From: JAZKHE01 sp040385525
Lineage (GTDB): Bacteria > Bacteroidota > Bacteroidia > UBA4408
Direction: 5' to 3'
NCBI GenBank assembly: GCA_040385525.1
Contig: JAZKHE010000002.1
Span: 930,001 to 994,000 of the forward strand
Length of the DNA: 64,000 nt
Each line of letters begins with the position of its first letter. Position 1 is the first letter of the stretch. Under the pieces are notes generated by a model, which was not told where the DNA came from, did no database searches, and was given only the letters and a program-made list of their open reading frames with translations. The position numbers were made by a program, and so were the translations under genes. Positions 44,015 to 53,409 of the stretch are shown here, piece by piece.

Positions 44015-45751
44015 TTAGAATACACTTATTATTCCAAAGTGAATTTTAGCAGCTCTGAGCAAAATTGGGTTGTCAAATTGTTTTCCTAGGGCGTAAGTAA
44101 TATTAAAAATGCCCGCTTTTGTTTCAAAACTTAAGCCTGTTCCAAATCCGTAAGGTGTGTCGTGCACAAATTCGTTTACAATTCTTTTTTCGTAATAAGC
44201 GGCATTAAAAAAGCCAAAAAAGTAAGAGTTTTTGTCGAGTAAAAATCTATATTCTAATGCTGAAATACTATAACTAGATGCATATATCGATTCTTCATCA
44301 AAACCTCTAAGTGTGTTTAATCCACCAATTCTAAATACTTCGTTTTGAAACATGTTTTTACCGAATATGCCAGCCGTTTTATTTGATATGGATAACACAT
44401 TTCGTTTTGCAATAGGAAAATAAATTGCTCCACTAAAATCAAATTGAAATTGCACTGCTTTTAGTTTCATATTTTCATACAAATTTGCTGGCACAAACGG
44501 ATTAATTCCAATGGTTTTGTTGCCTGCGCTGGTATTGGCTAATATGCTAAACCCTTTTGTTGGGTTTAAGCGATAATCTGTTTTTTCTTGTTTTAAACCA
44601 ATACCATAACTGTTTATTTTTACATCAGCAAAGTCTGGTAATTTCGTTATGTTTTTTAATTGACTTGTTGATAATAAATTTGTGTTTCTGTTGTTAAAAA
44701 ACACTTTAAAATAATTTCCACCGCTTAATAAATATTGCACACCTCCATTTAATTGAACATCGATAAATGTTGTATCTCTTTTGTATAGCTTTATGTTGGC
44801 ATCTATCCCAAAAGGGGTCTTAAATAAAAAAGGATACACAATTCTCCCTTTTAAATCTTGAGTTTGAACCTGCAGTTTTCGCCAATCAACATCAAGTAAT
44901 TCGCCTTTTCCTAAACTGTTTTCTAATCGTAAACGAGCCTGCCCAGTAATTAAAACTTTACCTGTTATTTCGTCGGGCATAATACCTAAAATACCATCAA
45001 ATTGATTTGCTTTTTTATTGGCAATAAATAAATTTAGTTTAGTGTATTTATCAGTAATTACTAATTGTGGAGCTGCTGTTGATGTAATAAATGCTAACTC
45101 ATTCAGTTTGTTTTGTACTTGTTTTATTTTCGATTCTTGGTACAAACTACCTGGTTTTAGGTTGATGTAACTGAATAAATACGATTTTGAAAGTTTTAAA
45201 TTTTTATCGTAAACAATGCTGTCAATAATTATTTTTTTATTTTTTGTAACTAATAATTTTCCATTACTAATATTGTTGTTAAAACTTAAACTATCAATTT
45301 TTATACTTGCAAATGGGTAGCCATTTTCTTCGTAATATCGAATAATTTTTTTAAATAAATCTGCAGTTTGTTTTTCTTTAAAAGTAGAGTTGTTATATAT
45401 TTTTTCTCTGTAACCCGATTCGCTAAGCGCTGCTTCTTCAACATTTCCTTTATCAAGTTTTAGCCATTTGTATTTGTAACCAATGTGTAAATAAACTATG
45501 CAGTTTTTGTTTAACCATAAAACAGAATCGCAACTGGTTTCTAAATAGCCATCTGATTGTAATTTAAAAATTTCTGATTTTATTTTTTTTTCAATTTTTA
45601 GTGAGTCAATTTTATAATTTTCTGAAAGCGATTTTGTAATTTTTTTATCGGCTAAACTATCAGTTATTTCAAAATTTAGGATATAATTTTTCTGGCAATA
45701 AGCAAAACTGTTGATAAGTACAAACAAAAAAAGTAAACTGATGTAACGCAT
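44015..45751 (-). CDS. Omp85/BamA-like outer membrane protein (surface antigen family)
   Basis: A 578-residue protein with a signal peptide to about 19. POTRA-like regions lie at about 100-260 (I-R-Y-Y-E-E-N-G-Y-P-F-A-S-I). A C-terminal 16-strand-type barrel (about 270-578) contains the Omp85 lid motif T-L-R-G-F (about 488-492) and ends in aromatic F-G-I-I-S-V-F. It is shorter than BamA (about 800) and closer in size to TamA-like or phosphatase-linked barrels, so assembly or secretion of an unknown cargo is inferred. It is followed by the lipoprotein gene. Confidence 0.8.
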   Translation of the reverse strand: MRYISLLFLFVLINSFAYCQKNYILNFEITDSLADKKITKSLSENYKIDSLKIEKKIKSEIFKLQSDGYLETSCDSVLWLNKNCIVYLHIGYKYKWLKLDKGNVEEAALSESGYREKIYNNSTFKEKQTADLFKKIIRYYEENGYPFASIKIDSLSFNNNISNGKLLVTKNKKIIIDSIVYDKNLKLSKSYLFSYINLKPGSLYQESKIKQVQNKLNELAFITSTAAPQLVITDKYTKLNLFIANKKANQFDGILGIMPDEITGKVLITGQARLRLENSLGKGELLDVDWRKLQVQTQDLKGRIVYPFLFKTPFGIDANIKLYKRDTTFIDVQLNGGVQYLLSGGNYFKVFFNNRNTNLLSTSQLKNITKLPDFADVKINSYGIGLKQEKTDYRLNPTKGFSILANTSAGNKTIGINPFVPANLYENMKLKAVQFQFDFSGAIYFPIAKRNVLSISNKTAGIFGKNMFQNEVFRIGGLNTLRGFDEESIYASSYSISALEYRFLLDKNSYFFGFFNAAYYEKRIVNEFVHDTPYGFGTGLSFETKAGIFNITYALGKQFDNPILLRAAKIHFGIISVF

Positions 45752-45923
45752 CGTATTGTTTTAGAGCTTTTTAGCCGTTAAAGTGTACAAATGTTAAATT
45801 TAGTAAGAATACTCAAAAATAATTTGGACTTAATTGCAAATGAATGTTTTTTTTATTTATTTTTGTTTAACGAATGTAATTAAATAATATTATTAGCGTT
45901 ATATAACATATAAAACTTTCTAC

Positions 45924-46028
45924 ATGAAAAAATTACTTTTAATCTGCTTAGCTATTGCTTTAACTGCAACTGTTGTTACTTCTTGTAAGTCTCACGAAAG
46001 ATGTGCAGCATACGGTACAGCTAATTAG
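45924..46028 (+). CDS. Very small lipoprotein (34 residues; mature lipopeptide of 14)
   Basis: The ORF encodes M-K-K-L-L-L-I-C-L-A-I-A-L-T..., ending V-T-S-C-K-S-H-E-R-C-A-A-Y-G-T-A-N. A clean signal peptide with n-region lysines, a hydrophobic core and lipobox V-T-S-C (C21) predicts lipidation, leaving a 14-residue mature peptide with a second cysteine (C27) and a single tyrosine. It is one base upstream of ytxJ (TAG-T-ATG), so the two genes are almost surely cotranscribed. I recall similarly small Bacteroidota lipoproteins with a C-x-A-Y-G tail, unverified. The function is unknown; the free cysteine beside a bacilliredoxin is suggestive only. The 172-base gap before it shows no clear promoter. 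Confidence 0.65.
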   Translation: MKKLLLICLAIALTATVVTSCKSHERCAAYGTAN

Positions 46029-46029
46029 T

Positions 46030-46383
46030 ATGTCGCTTAACTGGAAGACGTTAAACAACTTAAATAATTTACTTGAACTTAATGAAACATCTAAATTAGA
46101 TGATTCGTTAAGTTTTGTTATTTTTAAGCATAGCACACGTTGTTCAATCAGTTCAATGGCTAAAAGCCGTTTAGAGCGTGCTTGGGACGATACAATTAAA
46201 ACGCCAATTTATTATCTAGATTTAATCGCTTATCGCGATATATCGAATAAAGTAGCCGATTTGTTTGAAGTTGAGCATGAATCTCCACAAATTTTACTGA
46301 TTAAGAATGGTGTTTGTGTTTACAACGATTCGCATTCTAACATTTCAGTAAATGCTTTAAAAGAAGCTATTTCTAAAAATTAA
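46030..46383 (+). CDS. ytxJ: Bacilliredoxin YtxJ/BrxC
   Basis: A 117-residue thioredoxin-fold protein of the monothiol bacilliredoxin family, which removes bacillithiol from oxidised protein thiols. From the ATG at 46030, the active site is K-H-S-T-R-C-S-I-S (C38), followed by the family pattern Y-Y-L-D-L-I-A-Y-R-D-I-S-N and E-S-P-Q-I-L-L-I-K-N-G-V-C-V-Y. This implies the cell makes bacillithiol, as other Bacteroidota do. An in-frame reading back to 45973 overlaps the lipoprotein gene and is not needed. It runs 11 bases into the convergent osmC gene. Confidence 0.88.
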   Translation: MSLNWKTLNNLNNLLELNETSKLDDSLSFVIFKHSTRCSISSMAKSRLERAWDDTIKTPIYYLDLIAYRDISNKVADLFEVEHESPQILLIKNGVCVYNDSHSNISVNALKEAISKN

Positions 46384-46777
46384 AACTTATTGTTTGCTTA
46401 ATATCTGGGTGTAAGCTTTTAGCAACTGGACAGGTTTTTGCAGCATTAATCAACATTTGTTTTTCCTTGTCGGAGTAAGAATTTGTAGGGAAATTCATTT
46501 CAATAATAATTTCAATAACTCTTCTTGGGTCATTAGCCATTATTTTGGTGGCTTTAATTTCAGTATTTGTAATGTTTATGTTGTGTGTATTTGCTGTTAT
46601 TCCCATTATAGTTAGCATGCAACTGGCTAAACTACTGCACAATAAATCGGTAGGAGAAAAAGCTTCTCCTTTGCCATGATTATCGATAGGAGCGTCGGTT
46701 ATTATTTTATTATTAGAAGCCAAATGCGTTGCTTCTGTTCTTAAATCGCCTAAATAAATTATTTTTGCAGTTTCCAT
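46373..46777 (-). CDS. OsmC/Ohr-family peroxiredoxin-like protein
   Basis: A 134-residue OsmC-fold protein. The two reactive-cysteine regions are L-L-C-S-S-L-A-S-C-M-L-T (about 46-57) and K-T-C-P-V-A-K-S-L-H (about 113-122), the OsmC arrangement for thiol-dependent peroxide reduction. Organic hydroperoxides are the usual substrates, but its reductant is not fixed by the sequence. Standing tail to tail with ytxJ (11-base overlap at 46373-46383) places it in a thiol-stress neighbourhood. Confidence 0.85.
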   Translation of the reverse strand: METAKIIYLGDLRTEATHLASNNKIITDAPIDNHGKGEAFSPTDLLCSSLASCMLTIMGITANTHNINITNTEIKATKIMANDPRRVIEIIIEMNFPTNSYSDKEKQMLINAAKTCPVAKSLHPDIKQTISFNF

Positions 46778-46810
46778 AAACTATGTAATTATTCTTCTGT
46801 TATAAATCTG

Positions 46811-46818
46811 TATATTTG
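46811..46818 (+). promoter_or_regulatory. Promoter -7 element of the barrel protein-lipA pair
   Basis: TATATTTG, an exact TAnnTTTG match, lies 18 nt before the ATG at 46837. No good -33 element is visible. Confidence 0.45.
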
Positions 46819-46836
46819 CTTACTAAATTAGTATAA

Positions 46837-47586
46837 ATGCGAGTAATAATTGCAATATTTTTTTTCGTTTCTACATTTTCAGTTTATGCGCAAGTAAAAT
46901 TGCCTAAAGAAGATGTGTCAGAAAAATTATTGTTCGCTTCCGAAAAGTCGTACGGAATTATTATTCATTCAAATGGATGGGGAATAAATTATAGATATGC
47001 TAAGGTTTTAAATGTAGATAATAAATTAATTTACGATGGCGAATTTGTAACACAAAGGCATCCGAAAGAATACAGATATTCCTCAAACGTTAGAAACGAT
47101 GCGAAAAGTTTTGTATACGGAAAACTCAACTCTGTAGTGTCATTACGCGGAGGTGTTGGTTTTCAAAAAACATTATTTAGAAAAGAAAATTCATCGTCAA
47201 TTGAAATTAGATATACAATAAGTGGTGGCCCATCTTTTGGGTTTGCAAAACCTGTTTATTTAGAAGTTTTTGCTCCATCGATAGACCCCGATAGAGTCTT
47301 TAGCAGAGTTGAAAAATACAATCCGTATAAGCACGATTTAAGTAATATAATTGGCAGGGCATCGTTTGGTAGAGGTTTGTCTCAAACTAAAATTTACCCA
47401 GGCCTTTATGCAAAAGCAGCTATGCAATTTGAGTATTCAACCGAAGATGAATATCTTAAATTTATTGAGTTAGGTTCTGTGGTAGATATCTATCCAAAAC
47501 CAATACCACAAATGGCTTATACAAAACAGTATTCTTGGCTTTTGTCAGTATACGTTAGTTTTAATTTCGGAAATAAAAATTACTAA
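46837..47586 (+). CDS. Outer-membrane beta-barrel-like protein
   Basis: A 249-residue protein with a signal peptide (M-R-V-I-I-A-I-F-F-F-V..., to about 19). The rest is alternating amphipathic strands with S-Y-G-I-I-I-H-S-N-G-W-G-I-N-Y-R-Y near the start and L-S-V-Y-V-S-F-N-F-G-N-K-N-Y at the end, typical of small barrels. No ligand or channel specificity is readable. It ends one base before the lipA ATG, so it is cotranscribed with lipA, a pairing that has no obvious functional link. Confidence 0.7.
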   Translation: MRVIIAIFFFVSTFSVYAQVKLPKEDVSEKLLFASEKSYGIIIHSNGWGINYRYAKVLNVDNKLIYDGEFVTQRHPKEYRYSSNVRNDAKSFVYGKLNSVVSLRGGVGFQKTLFRKENSSSIEIRYTISGGPSFGFAKPVYLEVFAPSIDPDRVFSRVEKYNPYKHDLSNIIGRASFGRGLSQTKIYPGLYAKAAMQFEYSTEDEYLKFIELGSVVDIYPKPIPQMAYTKQYSWLLSVYVSFNFGNKNY

Positions 47587-47587
47587 A

Positions 47588-48466
47588 ATGTCTCAAGAAA
47601 TAATTACTGCTTCAGAAGAAAAATTTAGAGTAAAAAAACCAGATTGGTTACGCGTAAAACTTCCTACAGGAAAAGAATATGCTGAGGTAAGAAAAATAGT
47701 TTCAGAACATAAATTGCATACTATTTGCGAAAGTGGTAATTGCCCAAATATGGGCGAATGTTGGGGTGCAGGTACAGCCACCTTTATGATTTTAGGGAAT
47801 ATTTGCACACGTTCCTGCGGTTTTTGCGCTGTAGCAACGGGCAGACCATTGGCTGTTGATGAAGGCGAACCACAAAGAGTTGCCGAATCAGTAAGATTAA
47901 TGAAAGTAAAACACTGTGTTATTACTTCGGTAGATAGAGATGAATTAAGAGATGGTGGTTCAATAATTTGGGAACGAACTGTAAATGAAATTCGCAAAGC
48001 AAGCCCAGGTACAACAATGGAAACTTTAATTCCAGATTTTCAAGGCAAGTGGGAGAATTTGCAACGAATAATAGATGTAAAACCAGAAATAGTATCACAT
48101 AATTTAGAAACCGTAAAACGTTTAACACGTCAGGTAAGAATTCAAGCAAAATACGAGCGCAGTTTAGAAGTTTTAAAACGATTAAAAGAAGGTGGTATAA
48201 AAACTAAATCGGGTGTTATGCTTGGTTTAGGCGAAACAGAGGAAGAAATTATAGAAACAATAAACGATTTACGCTCAGTAAATTGCGATATACTTACGCT
48301 TGGTCAATATTTGCAACCAACGCCAAAACACTTGGCTGTGCAGGAGTTTATACATCCTGATAAGTTTAAAAAATATAAAGAAATTGCACTTGTAGCAGGT
48401 TTTAAATATGTAGAAAGTGGTCCTTTGGTTCGTTCATCTTACCACGCCGAAAAACATCTTTTTTAG
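47588..48466 (+). CDS. lipA: Lipoyl synthase
   Basis: A 292-residue radical-SAM enzyme that inserts two sulfurs into octanoyl groups bound to the lipoyl domains of 2-oxoacid dehydrogenases. The auxiliary 4Fe-4S cluster cysteines are C47-x4-C52-x5-C58 (C-E-S-G-N-C-P-N-M-G-E-C). The radical-SAM cluster cysteines are C73-x3-C77-x2-C80 (C-T-R-S-C-G-F-C). The C-terminal R-S-S-Y-H motif (the conserved R-S-S-Y) is intact. It begins one base after the preceding barrel gene and needs no promoter of its own. Confidence 0.95.
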   Translation: MSQEIITASEEKFRVKKPDWLRVKLPTGKEYAEVRKIVSEHKLHTICESGNCPNMGECWGAGTATFMILGNICTRSCGFCAVATGRPLAVDEGEPQRVAESVRLMKVKHCVITSVDRDELRDGGSIIWERTVNEIRKASPGTTMETLIPDFQGKWENLQRIIDVKPEIVSHNLETVKRLTRQVRIQAKYERSLEVLKRLKEGGIKTKSGVMLGLGETEEEIIETINDLRSVNCDILTLGQYLQPTPKHLAVQEFIHPDKFKKYKEIALVAGFKYVESGPLVRSSYHAEKHLF

Positions 48467-48537
48467 CAATTAAATTCGTTAACACAGAGCTGTTACAAAA
48501 TTTATTTCACTTTTAACAAAACTTTTAGGTATAAAAT

Positions 48538-48569
48538 TTTGTTTTTTACTTGTTTGTGTATTAACTTAG
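48538..48569 (+). promoter_or_regulatory. Promoter of the VPS10/BNR-type T9SS gene
   Basis: TTTG (48538-48541), a 20-nt spacer, TAACTTAG (48562-48569), matching the consensus with one substitution. The leader before the ATG at 48617 would be about 43 nt. Confidence 0.55.
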
Positions 48570-48616
48570 TGCTTTAATACATTTAACAGACATTAACGAT
48601 TTTAAATATATAAGTC

Positions 48617-51583
48617 ATGAAAAGTAAATACATTTTATTCAGTGCATTAGCTGTTTCACTTGGAACTGCTGCGATTTACAAGTCTTTTAATGCAAAGACT
48701 ACTGAAGAAAGTTACCAACCTCGTATGGAGTCTCCTAACTTGCTTATGGGGCATGCGCGCTCTGCTGCAGGTGCGTTTGAGTACTATAAATCTATAAAAT
48801 CAAACGTAAATACTGGAAATATTGAGTTGTCTGACTTAATTAATTCTCAAGTTGCTGTAAAACAACATGCGAATCAAAAAGGTAGCAATGGTGAAGATAA
48901 TATGACTTGGCAGTCTATGGGTCCCGATAATCAAGGAGGTAGAACTTATGCTATTTTATTTGAAAAATCTAATCCTAATACAATTTTTGCAGGTGCTGTT
49001 TCTGGAGGTTTATGGAAAACAACAACTGGAGGAACTTCATGGTTAGAGGTAGGAGATTTTGAAAATAATAACATTTCTTGTATACATCAAGCTGCTAATG
49101 GCGATATGTATTTTGGAACTGGAGAAGATATTGGTAATGCTGACGGCTCTGGTAACTCAGCTTTTATGGGACAAGGTATTTGGAAATCTACTGATAAAGG
49201 AGCAACTTGGAGTCATTTACCAGCTACTTTACCTATAAATACTAATAATCCTAATATTGAGTTTTCATTTATTTCTGAAATAACAACTAGCCCTTCTGAT
49301 GCAAATGTGATTTATGTTGCTACAAATAGAGGTGTTAGAAAATCAATTGATGGTGGCGAAACGTGGACAAATCCAATGATAATTGTTGGAGGCGGTGCTT
49401 CACCTATAATTGGGCAAGGTTATAATGTAGATATTGCAAGTGATGGAACAATTATTTGTGATGTTAATAGTAAAGTGTATATGTCTTTTGACGGAGGTGA
49501 AACATTCGAGAATCAATCTATAAAATCAGGCGCAACAAATCCTAACAAAATCCCTTCTTCTGGCATCGGAAGAATGTCAATTGACGTTGCTCCATCTGAC
49601 GCAAATTATTTTTATGTACAGTGCTCTTCTCCTAATGGTGGAGCTGGATTTGAAGGTATTTACAGAACTACTAATAAAGGAACTGATTGGTCTCTTTATG
49701 TGCCAGGAAAAGTTTCAGGATTTAATATTTTTACACAAGATCCTTCAGAAGCTGTAGCTGCTTCTCACCAAGGGTGGTATGATAACGTAATTAAAGTTCA
49801 CCCTACAGATAAAGATAAAATTTATTGCGGTGGCATTGATGTTTGGTCTTTTTCACCAACAACTAGTTTCGAAAGAATTTCTATGTGGTTTGGAGAAGGA
49901 AGCGAAACATTTGTTAATCCATATTATGTACATGCCGATCAGCACGGTATAGCTTTTCACCCTACAAACCCTGATATTATTTTGTTTGTAGGTGATGGTG
50001 GTATATTTAAAACAGAAAATGGCGGTTTAACTTTTAAAGAAATTAACAAAGGATATGCTACTACACAATTTTATGAAATGTGTTTTGGTCCTACTGGCGA
50101 AGTAATGGGTGGCTTACAAGATAATGGAACTCAATACATCGATTTTCATGGAAATACATTAAGAGCTGCAAAAGAAGTTAAAGGTGGTGATGGTTTTGAT
50201 AGTGAAATTTCTCAAATAGACGAAAATGTTTTTTTTGCTACCTCTTATAATGGAGATATTGGAAGATCTGCTAAAAAAGGAGCTGGTTTTTCTCCGTTCT
50301 ATAATAATAGAGCGCAAGTTGCGATGAATAATAGCCCTTTCCATACAAAAATGGCAATGTGGGAAACTAAAAAAGCTGAGAATTTTAACGATACAGTTTA
50401 TTTTACTACAACTGTTGATATTACTGCAGAAACAATAATTAACCAAACTAGTAAAACAACAAAATTGCCTATTACATGGATTGCAGATAAAGATTATCCT
50501 GCAGGTTCAAGAGTTGGAGTTCCAGATCCTATTCAAAATAGATTTGTTGTTGCAGGTAATAATAGTGTTTGGATGACTTGTGAAGCAATGAATTTTACAA
50601 CGAATCCTAAATGGTTTAGAATAGCTACCAACACAATTACATCAACTCCTGGTCAAGGTGCTAATGATGCTTTATCTGGAGCTTCGGTTGTTAGTTTTGC
50701 TTTTTCTACATCTGGCGAACACTTGTTTTTAGGAGATGCTGGAGGTAGTGTTTATCGTGTTAGTTATTTAAATACTATTAAAAATAACAATATTCTTGGA
50801 AATGATACTCTTACTGGAGAGTTAGGTAATTCTAAATGTAAACTTACTTTAAAAAGAATTGGAAATTTTGGAAGAATAGTTACAAGTTTAGCTGTGGATC
50901 CTCAAAATGCTGATAATTTAGTTGTTACTTTAGGCAATTACGGCTCAACAGGTTCTTATGTTTATAAATCATCTAATGCAACAATAGCAAATTCAGCGTC
51001 TAACGCTACAACAAACTTTACTGATATTCAAGGAGATTTGCCTAAAATGCCAGTTTATGCTTCAATTATCGATTATCAAAATCCTGATGTAATTGTGTTA
51101 GGAACTGAATATGGTATTTACTCAAGTTCTGTTGGTGGTTTGTCTTGGTCAGCAAGAAACACGGGTATGGGTAAAGTTGGTGTTTTCTCTTTGCGTCAGC
51201 AAACTCTAGCTTACAATGAATGCTGGAACTCAGGTGTAATGTATGCTGGAACTCACGGAAAAGGTATTTATAAATCAGATGCTTTGGTTAGTATTAAAGG
51301 AAATGCTTCTAAAACAGTTTCTCCTTTAGAGTTAAAAGTGTATCCAAATCCTGTAACAGAATCGGCTTCGATTAATTTCTCTATCGAGAAAACTCGCGAA
51401 ATTGCTGTTACTGTTTACGACTTAAATGGAAGAGTTGTTAAATCTTTCGATTTAGATAAAAAACCTGAAGGCACTCATCAATTTACTTTCTCTGCTGAGG
51501 ATTTAAATATAGGAACTTATATAGTTTCTGTTAATGGTGGAAATGATTACAAAAAAGTAACGAAGTTTGTTGTTGTAAAATAA
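48617..51583 (+). CDS. T9SS-exported beta-propeller (BNR/VPS10-like) protein
   Basis: A 988-residue protein with an N-terminal signal (M-K-S-K-Y-I-L-F-S-A-L-A-V-S-L-G...). At least five BNR/Asp-box motifs (S-x-D-x-G-x-T/x-W) occur, for example K-S-T-D-K-G-A-T-W (about 194), K-S-I-D-G-G-E-T-W (about 240), M-S-F-D-G-G-E-T-F and R-T-T-N-K-G-T-D-W; they mark a ten-bladed VPS10/sortilin-like or glycosidase-like propeller. A C-terminal type A sorting domain (V-Y-P-N-P-V-T-E...G-T-Y-I-V-S-V-N...V-V-V-K) directs T9SS export. Many such proteins are labelled glycosyl hydrolases, but no catalytic residues can be assigned here. It is monocistronic with its own promoter and terminator. Confidence 0.85.
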   Translation: MKSKYILFSALAVSLGTAAIYKSFNAKTTEESYQPRMESPNLLMGHARSAAGAFEYYKSIKSNVNTGNIELSDLINSQVAVKQHANQKGSNGEDNMTWQSMGPDNQGGRTYAILFEKSNPNTIFAGAVSGGLWKTTTGGTSWLEVGDFENNNISCIHQAANGDMYFGTGEDIGNADGSGNSAFMGQGIWKSTDKGATWSHLPATLPINTNNPNIEFSFISEITTSPSDANVIYVATNRGVRKSIDGGETWTNPMIIVGGGASPIIGQGYNVDIASDGTIICDVNSKVYMSFDGGETFENQSIKSGATNPNKIPSSGIGRMSIDVAPSDANYFYVQCSSPNGGAGFEGIYRTTNKGTDWSLYVPGKVSGFNIFTQDPSEAVAASHQGWYDNVIKVHPTDKDKIYCGGIDVWSFSPTTSFERISMWFGEGSETFVNPYYVHADQHGIAFHPTNPDIILFVGDGGIFKTENGGLTFKEINKGYATTQFYEMCFGPTGEVMGGLQDNGTQYIDFHGNTLRAAKEVKGGDGFDSEISQIDENVFFATSYNGDIGRSAKKGAGFSPFYNNRAQVAMNNSPFHTKMAMWETKKAENFNDTVYFTTTVDITAETIINQTSKTTKLPITWIADKDYPAGSRVGVPDPIQNRFVVAGNNSVWMTCEAMNFTTNPKWFRIATNTITSTPGQGANDALSGASVVSFAFSTSGEHLFLGDAGGSVYRVSYLNTIKNNNILGNDTLTGELGNSKCKLTLKRIGNFGRIVTSLAVDPQNADNLVVTLGNYGSTGSYVYKSSNATIANSASNATTNFTDIQGDLPKMPVYASIIDYQNPDVIVLGTEYGIYSSSVGGLSWSARNTGMGKVGVFSLRQQTLAYNECWNSGVMYAGTHGKGIYKSDALVSIKGNASKTVSPLELKVYPNPVTESASINFSIEKTREIAVTVYDLNGRVVKSFDLDKKPEGTHQFTFSAEDLNIGTYIVSVNGGNDYKKVTKFVVVK

Positions 51584-51606
51584 CTACTTCCTAAATATTT
51601 ATAATC

Positions 51607-51639
51607 GAGTCCCGGGATTTTTCTCGGGACTCTTTTTTT
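51607..51639 (+). terminator. Rho-independent terminator after the BNR/VPS10-like gene
   Basis: An 8-bp stem, GAGTCCCG (51607-51614) with CGGGACTC (51625-51632), a 10-nt loop and a T7 tail. It lies 23 bases past the stop codon. Confidence 0.88.
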
Positions 51640-51653
51640 AAGCACATTACAAT

Positions 51654-52658
51654 ATGAAAAAAATTAGAGTAGCCGTTAACGGCTTTGGTAGAATTGGTAG
51701 AGTATTTACAAGAGTTGCTTTACAAAATAGCAATATAGAAATTGTTGCAATAAACGATTTAGGCGATGCCAAAACAATGGCGCATTTGTTTAAATACGAT
51801 TCAGTACACGGAAAATTTGAAGGAACAATTTCATTTACTAGCAACAGTTTAATTTTTGATGGAAATAGTGCGCAACTTTTTGCTGAAAAAGATGTTGCTA
51901 AATTGCCTTGGTCGGCTTTAAATATTGATATTGTAGTTGATTGCACAGGTATACATTTAGATAAAGAAAGTTTAAACAAACATTTAATTGCTGGCGCAAA
52001 AAAAGTAATACTTTCTGCTCCTCCTAAAGATGATATTAAAAGTGTGGTTTTAGGCATTAACGATTCCATTTTAAATGCTAATGATAAAATAATATCAAAC
52101 GCATCATGCACAACAAATTGCGCTGCACCAATGATTGATGTGTTGCATAAAAATTTTGGAATTAAACAAGCGTCAATCAATACAGTGCATTCGTATACGG
52201 GCGATCAGCGTTTGCATGATTCTCCGCACAAAGATTTGCGTAGAGCAAGAGCAGCAGCATTATCAATTATACCCACAACAACTGGTGCGGCAAAAGCTAT
52301 TACAAAAATATTTCCTGAATTGGTAGGGAAAATAGGTGGCTCAGGTATGCGTGTGCCTGTGCCTGATGGCTCATTAACCGATATGAGTTGCATTTTAGAA
52401 AAACACGCAACAGTTGATGAAATTAACCAAGCATTTAAAGCAGCAGCAGATACTTATTTAAAAGGGATATTAGAGTATAGTAACGAACCGTTAGTTTCTA
52501 TTGATATTGTTGGAAATTCACACTCATGTGTTTTTGACGAAGAACTAACGTCTGTTGTTGACGATAATTTAGTGCGCGTTATTGGTTGGTATGATAACGA
52601 ATCTGGCTATTCTAATAGATTAGTTGATTTGGTTGTTAAGTTTTATAGTATTAATTAA
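51654..52658 (+). CDS. gap: Glyceraldehyde-3-phosphate dehydrogenase, type I
   Basis: A 334-residue glycolytic enzyme. The NAD-binding start is R-V-A-V-N-G-F-G-R-I-G-R, and the adenine-ribose Asp is in A-I-N-D-L-G-D. The catalytic Cys is C152 in S-N-A-S-C-T-T-N-C, with S-Y-T-G-D-Q and the C-terminal W-Y-D-N-E-S-G-Y also present. The N-D-L form favours NAD over NADP. It begins 14 bases after a strong terminator; no separate promoter was recognised, so start-site control is unclear. Confidence 0.95.
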   Translation: MKKIRVAVNGFGRIGRVFTRVALQNSNIEIVAINDLGDAKTMAHLFKYDSVHGKFEGTISFTSNSLIFDGNSAQLFAEKDVAKLPWSALNIDIVVDCTGIHLDKESLNKHLIAGAKKVILSAPPKDDIKSVVLGINDSILNANDKIISNASCTTNCAAPMIDVLHKNFGIKQASINTVHSYTGDQRLHDSPHKDLRRARAAALSIIPTTTGAAKAITKIFPELVGKIGGSGMRVPVPDGSLTDMSCILEKHATVDEINQAFKAAADTYLKGILEYSNEPLVSIDIVGNSHSCVFDEELTSVVDDNLVRVIGWYDNESGYSNRLVDLVVKFYSIN

Positions 52659-52673
52659 ACGGATTGAATTTTT

Positions 52674-53387
52674 TTAATCATTTAATATGCTGTTTAAAAT
52701 CACATTAATTTCATTAGCCTTTGTTAATGTCATCATGTGTGAGCCGTTTTTAACACTATAATTTACAGATTTTATTTTACGAATTGGTAAAGTATGGTCG
52801 TTGTTTCCGTGAATGTGTATTACGTTTTTTGAATTATTTTTTCTGTCCCAATTTATAATTAATGCAACAGTTCTTTTCATATAACGTGCATTTTTTGCTT
52901 TGAGCATCGCTTTAAAAGTTTTTTTATTTTTCTTTCTATCGGGCTCAACAATGGGTTGTAAAAATTTTGCTCCTGCAAGTAAAACACTTCCCGGAAACAA
53001 TTTATATAGTGGTATTACTTTTTGAAATTTATACCTAAATGGTAGTTCATTTCTGTTTTTTGCACTAGAGATTAGTATTGTTTTTTCTGGATTTATTATT
53101 TCTGCTAACTCACAGCAAATCATTCCGCCAAGCGATACACCAATTAAATAAAATTGTTCCGTTGTGTCAATTTGTTTAGAAAGTTTTTTGGCAAAATCGC
53201 TCATTTTCATCCCTTTTTCTGGCGTTCCGTAATCAATAAATTTAACGGAATATTGAGGATTAAAAAGTATTGAATCGAAAATGCGTTGGTCGGAACCTTG
53301 ACCAGGAAAACAATAAATGGTTGTTTTAGTTTGAGCCAATAAACTTAAATTGATAAGTGTAAAAAATAGAATTTGTTTAACTTTCAC
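52674..53387 (-). CDS. Alpha/beta-hydrolase family protein, exported
   Basis: A 237-residue protein with a short signal peptide (M-K-V-K-Q-I-L-F-F-T-L-I-N-L-S-L-L-A-Q). The nucleophile elbow G-V-S-L-G-G-M (about 84-90) supplies the Ser, N-D-H is close to the acid region, and G-S-H-M-M (about 217-221) supplies the His. It starts with GTG. The substrate is unknown; esterase or lipase activity is the default. It is the third gene of a minus-strand run after dnaB (gaps 9 and 22 bases) and is probably cotranscribed. Confidence 0.7.
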   Translation of the reverse strand: MKVKQILFFTLINLSLLAQTKTTIYCFPGQGSDQRIFDSILFNPQYSVKFIDYGTPEKGMKMSDFAKKLSKQIDTTEQFYLIGVSLGGMICCELAEIINPEKTILISSAKNRNELPFRYKFQKVIPLYKLFPGSVLLAGAKFLQPIVEPDRKKNKKTFKAMLKAKNARYMKRTVALIINWDRKNNSKNVIHIHGNNDHTLPIRKIKSVNYSVKNGSHMMTLTKANEINVILNSILND

Positions 53388-53409
53388 AATTACTAAACTT
53401 TTAAAACAA

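Noticed and set aside
45791..45883. 30-codon open frame upstream of the small lipoprotein
   Set aside because: Low-complexity translation rich in Phe, Asn and Leu, no signal peptide or conserved feature.
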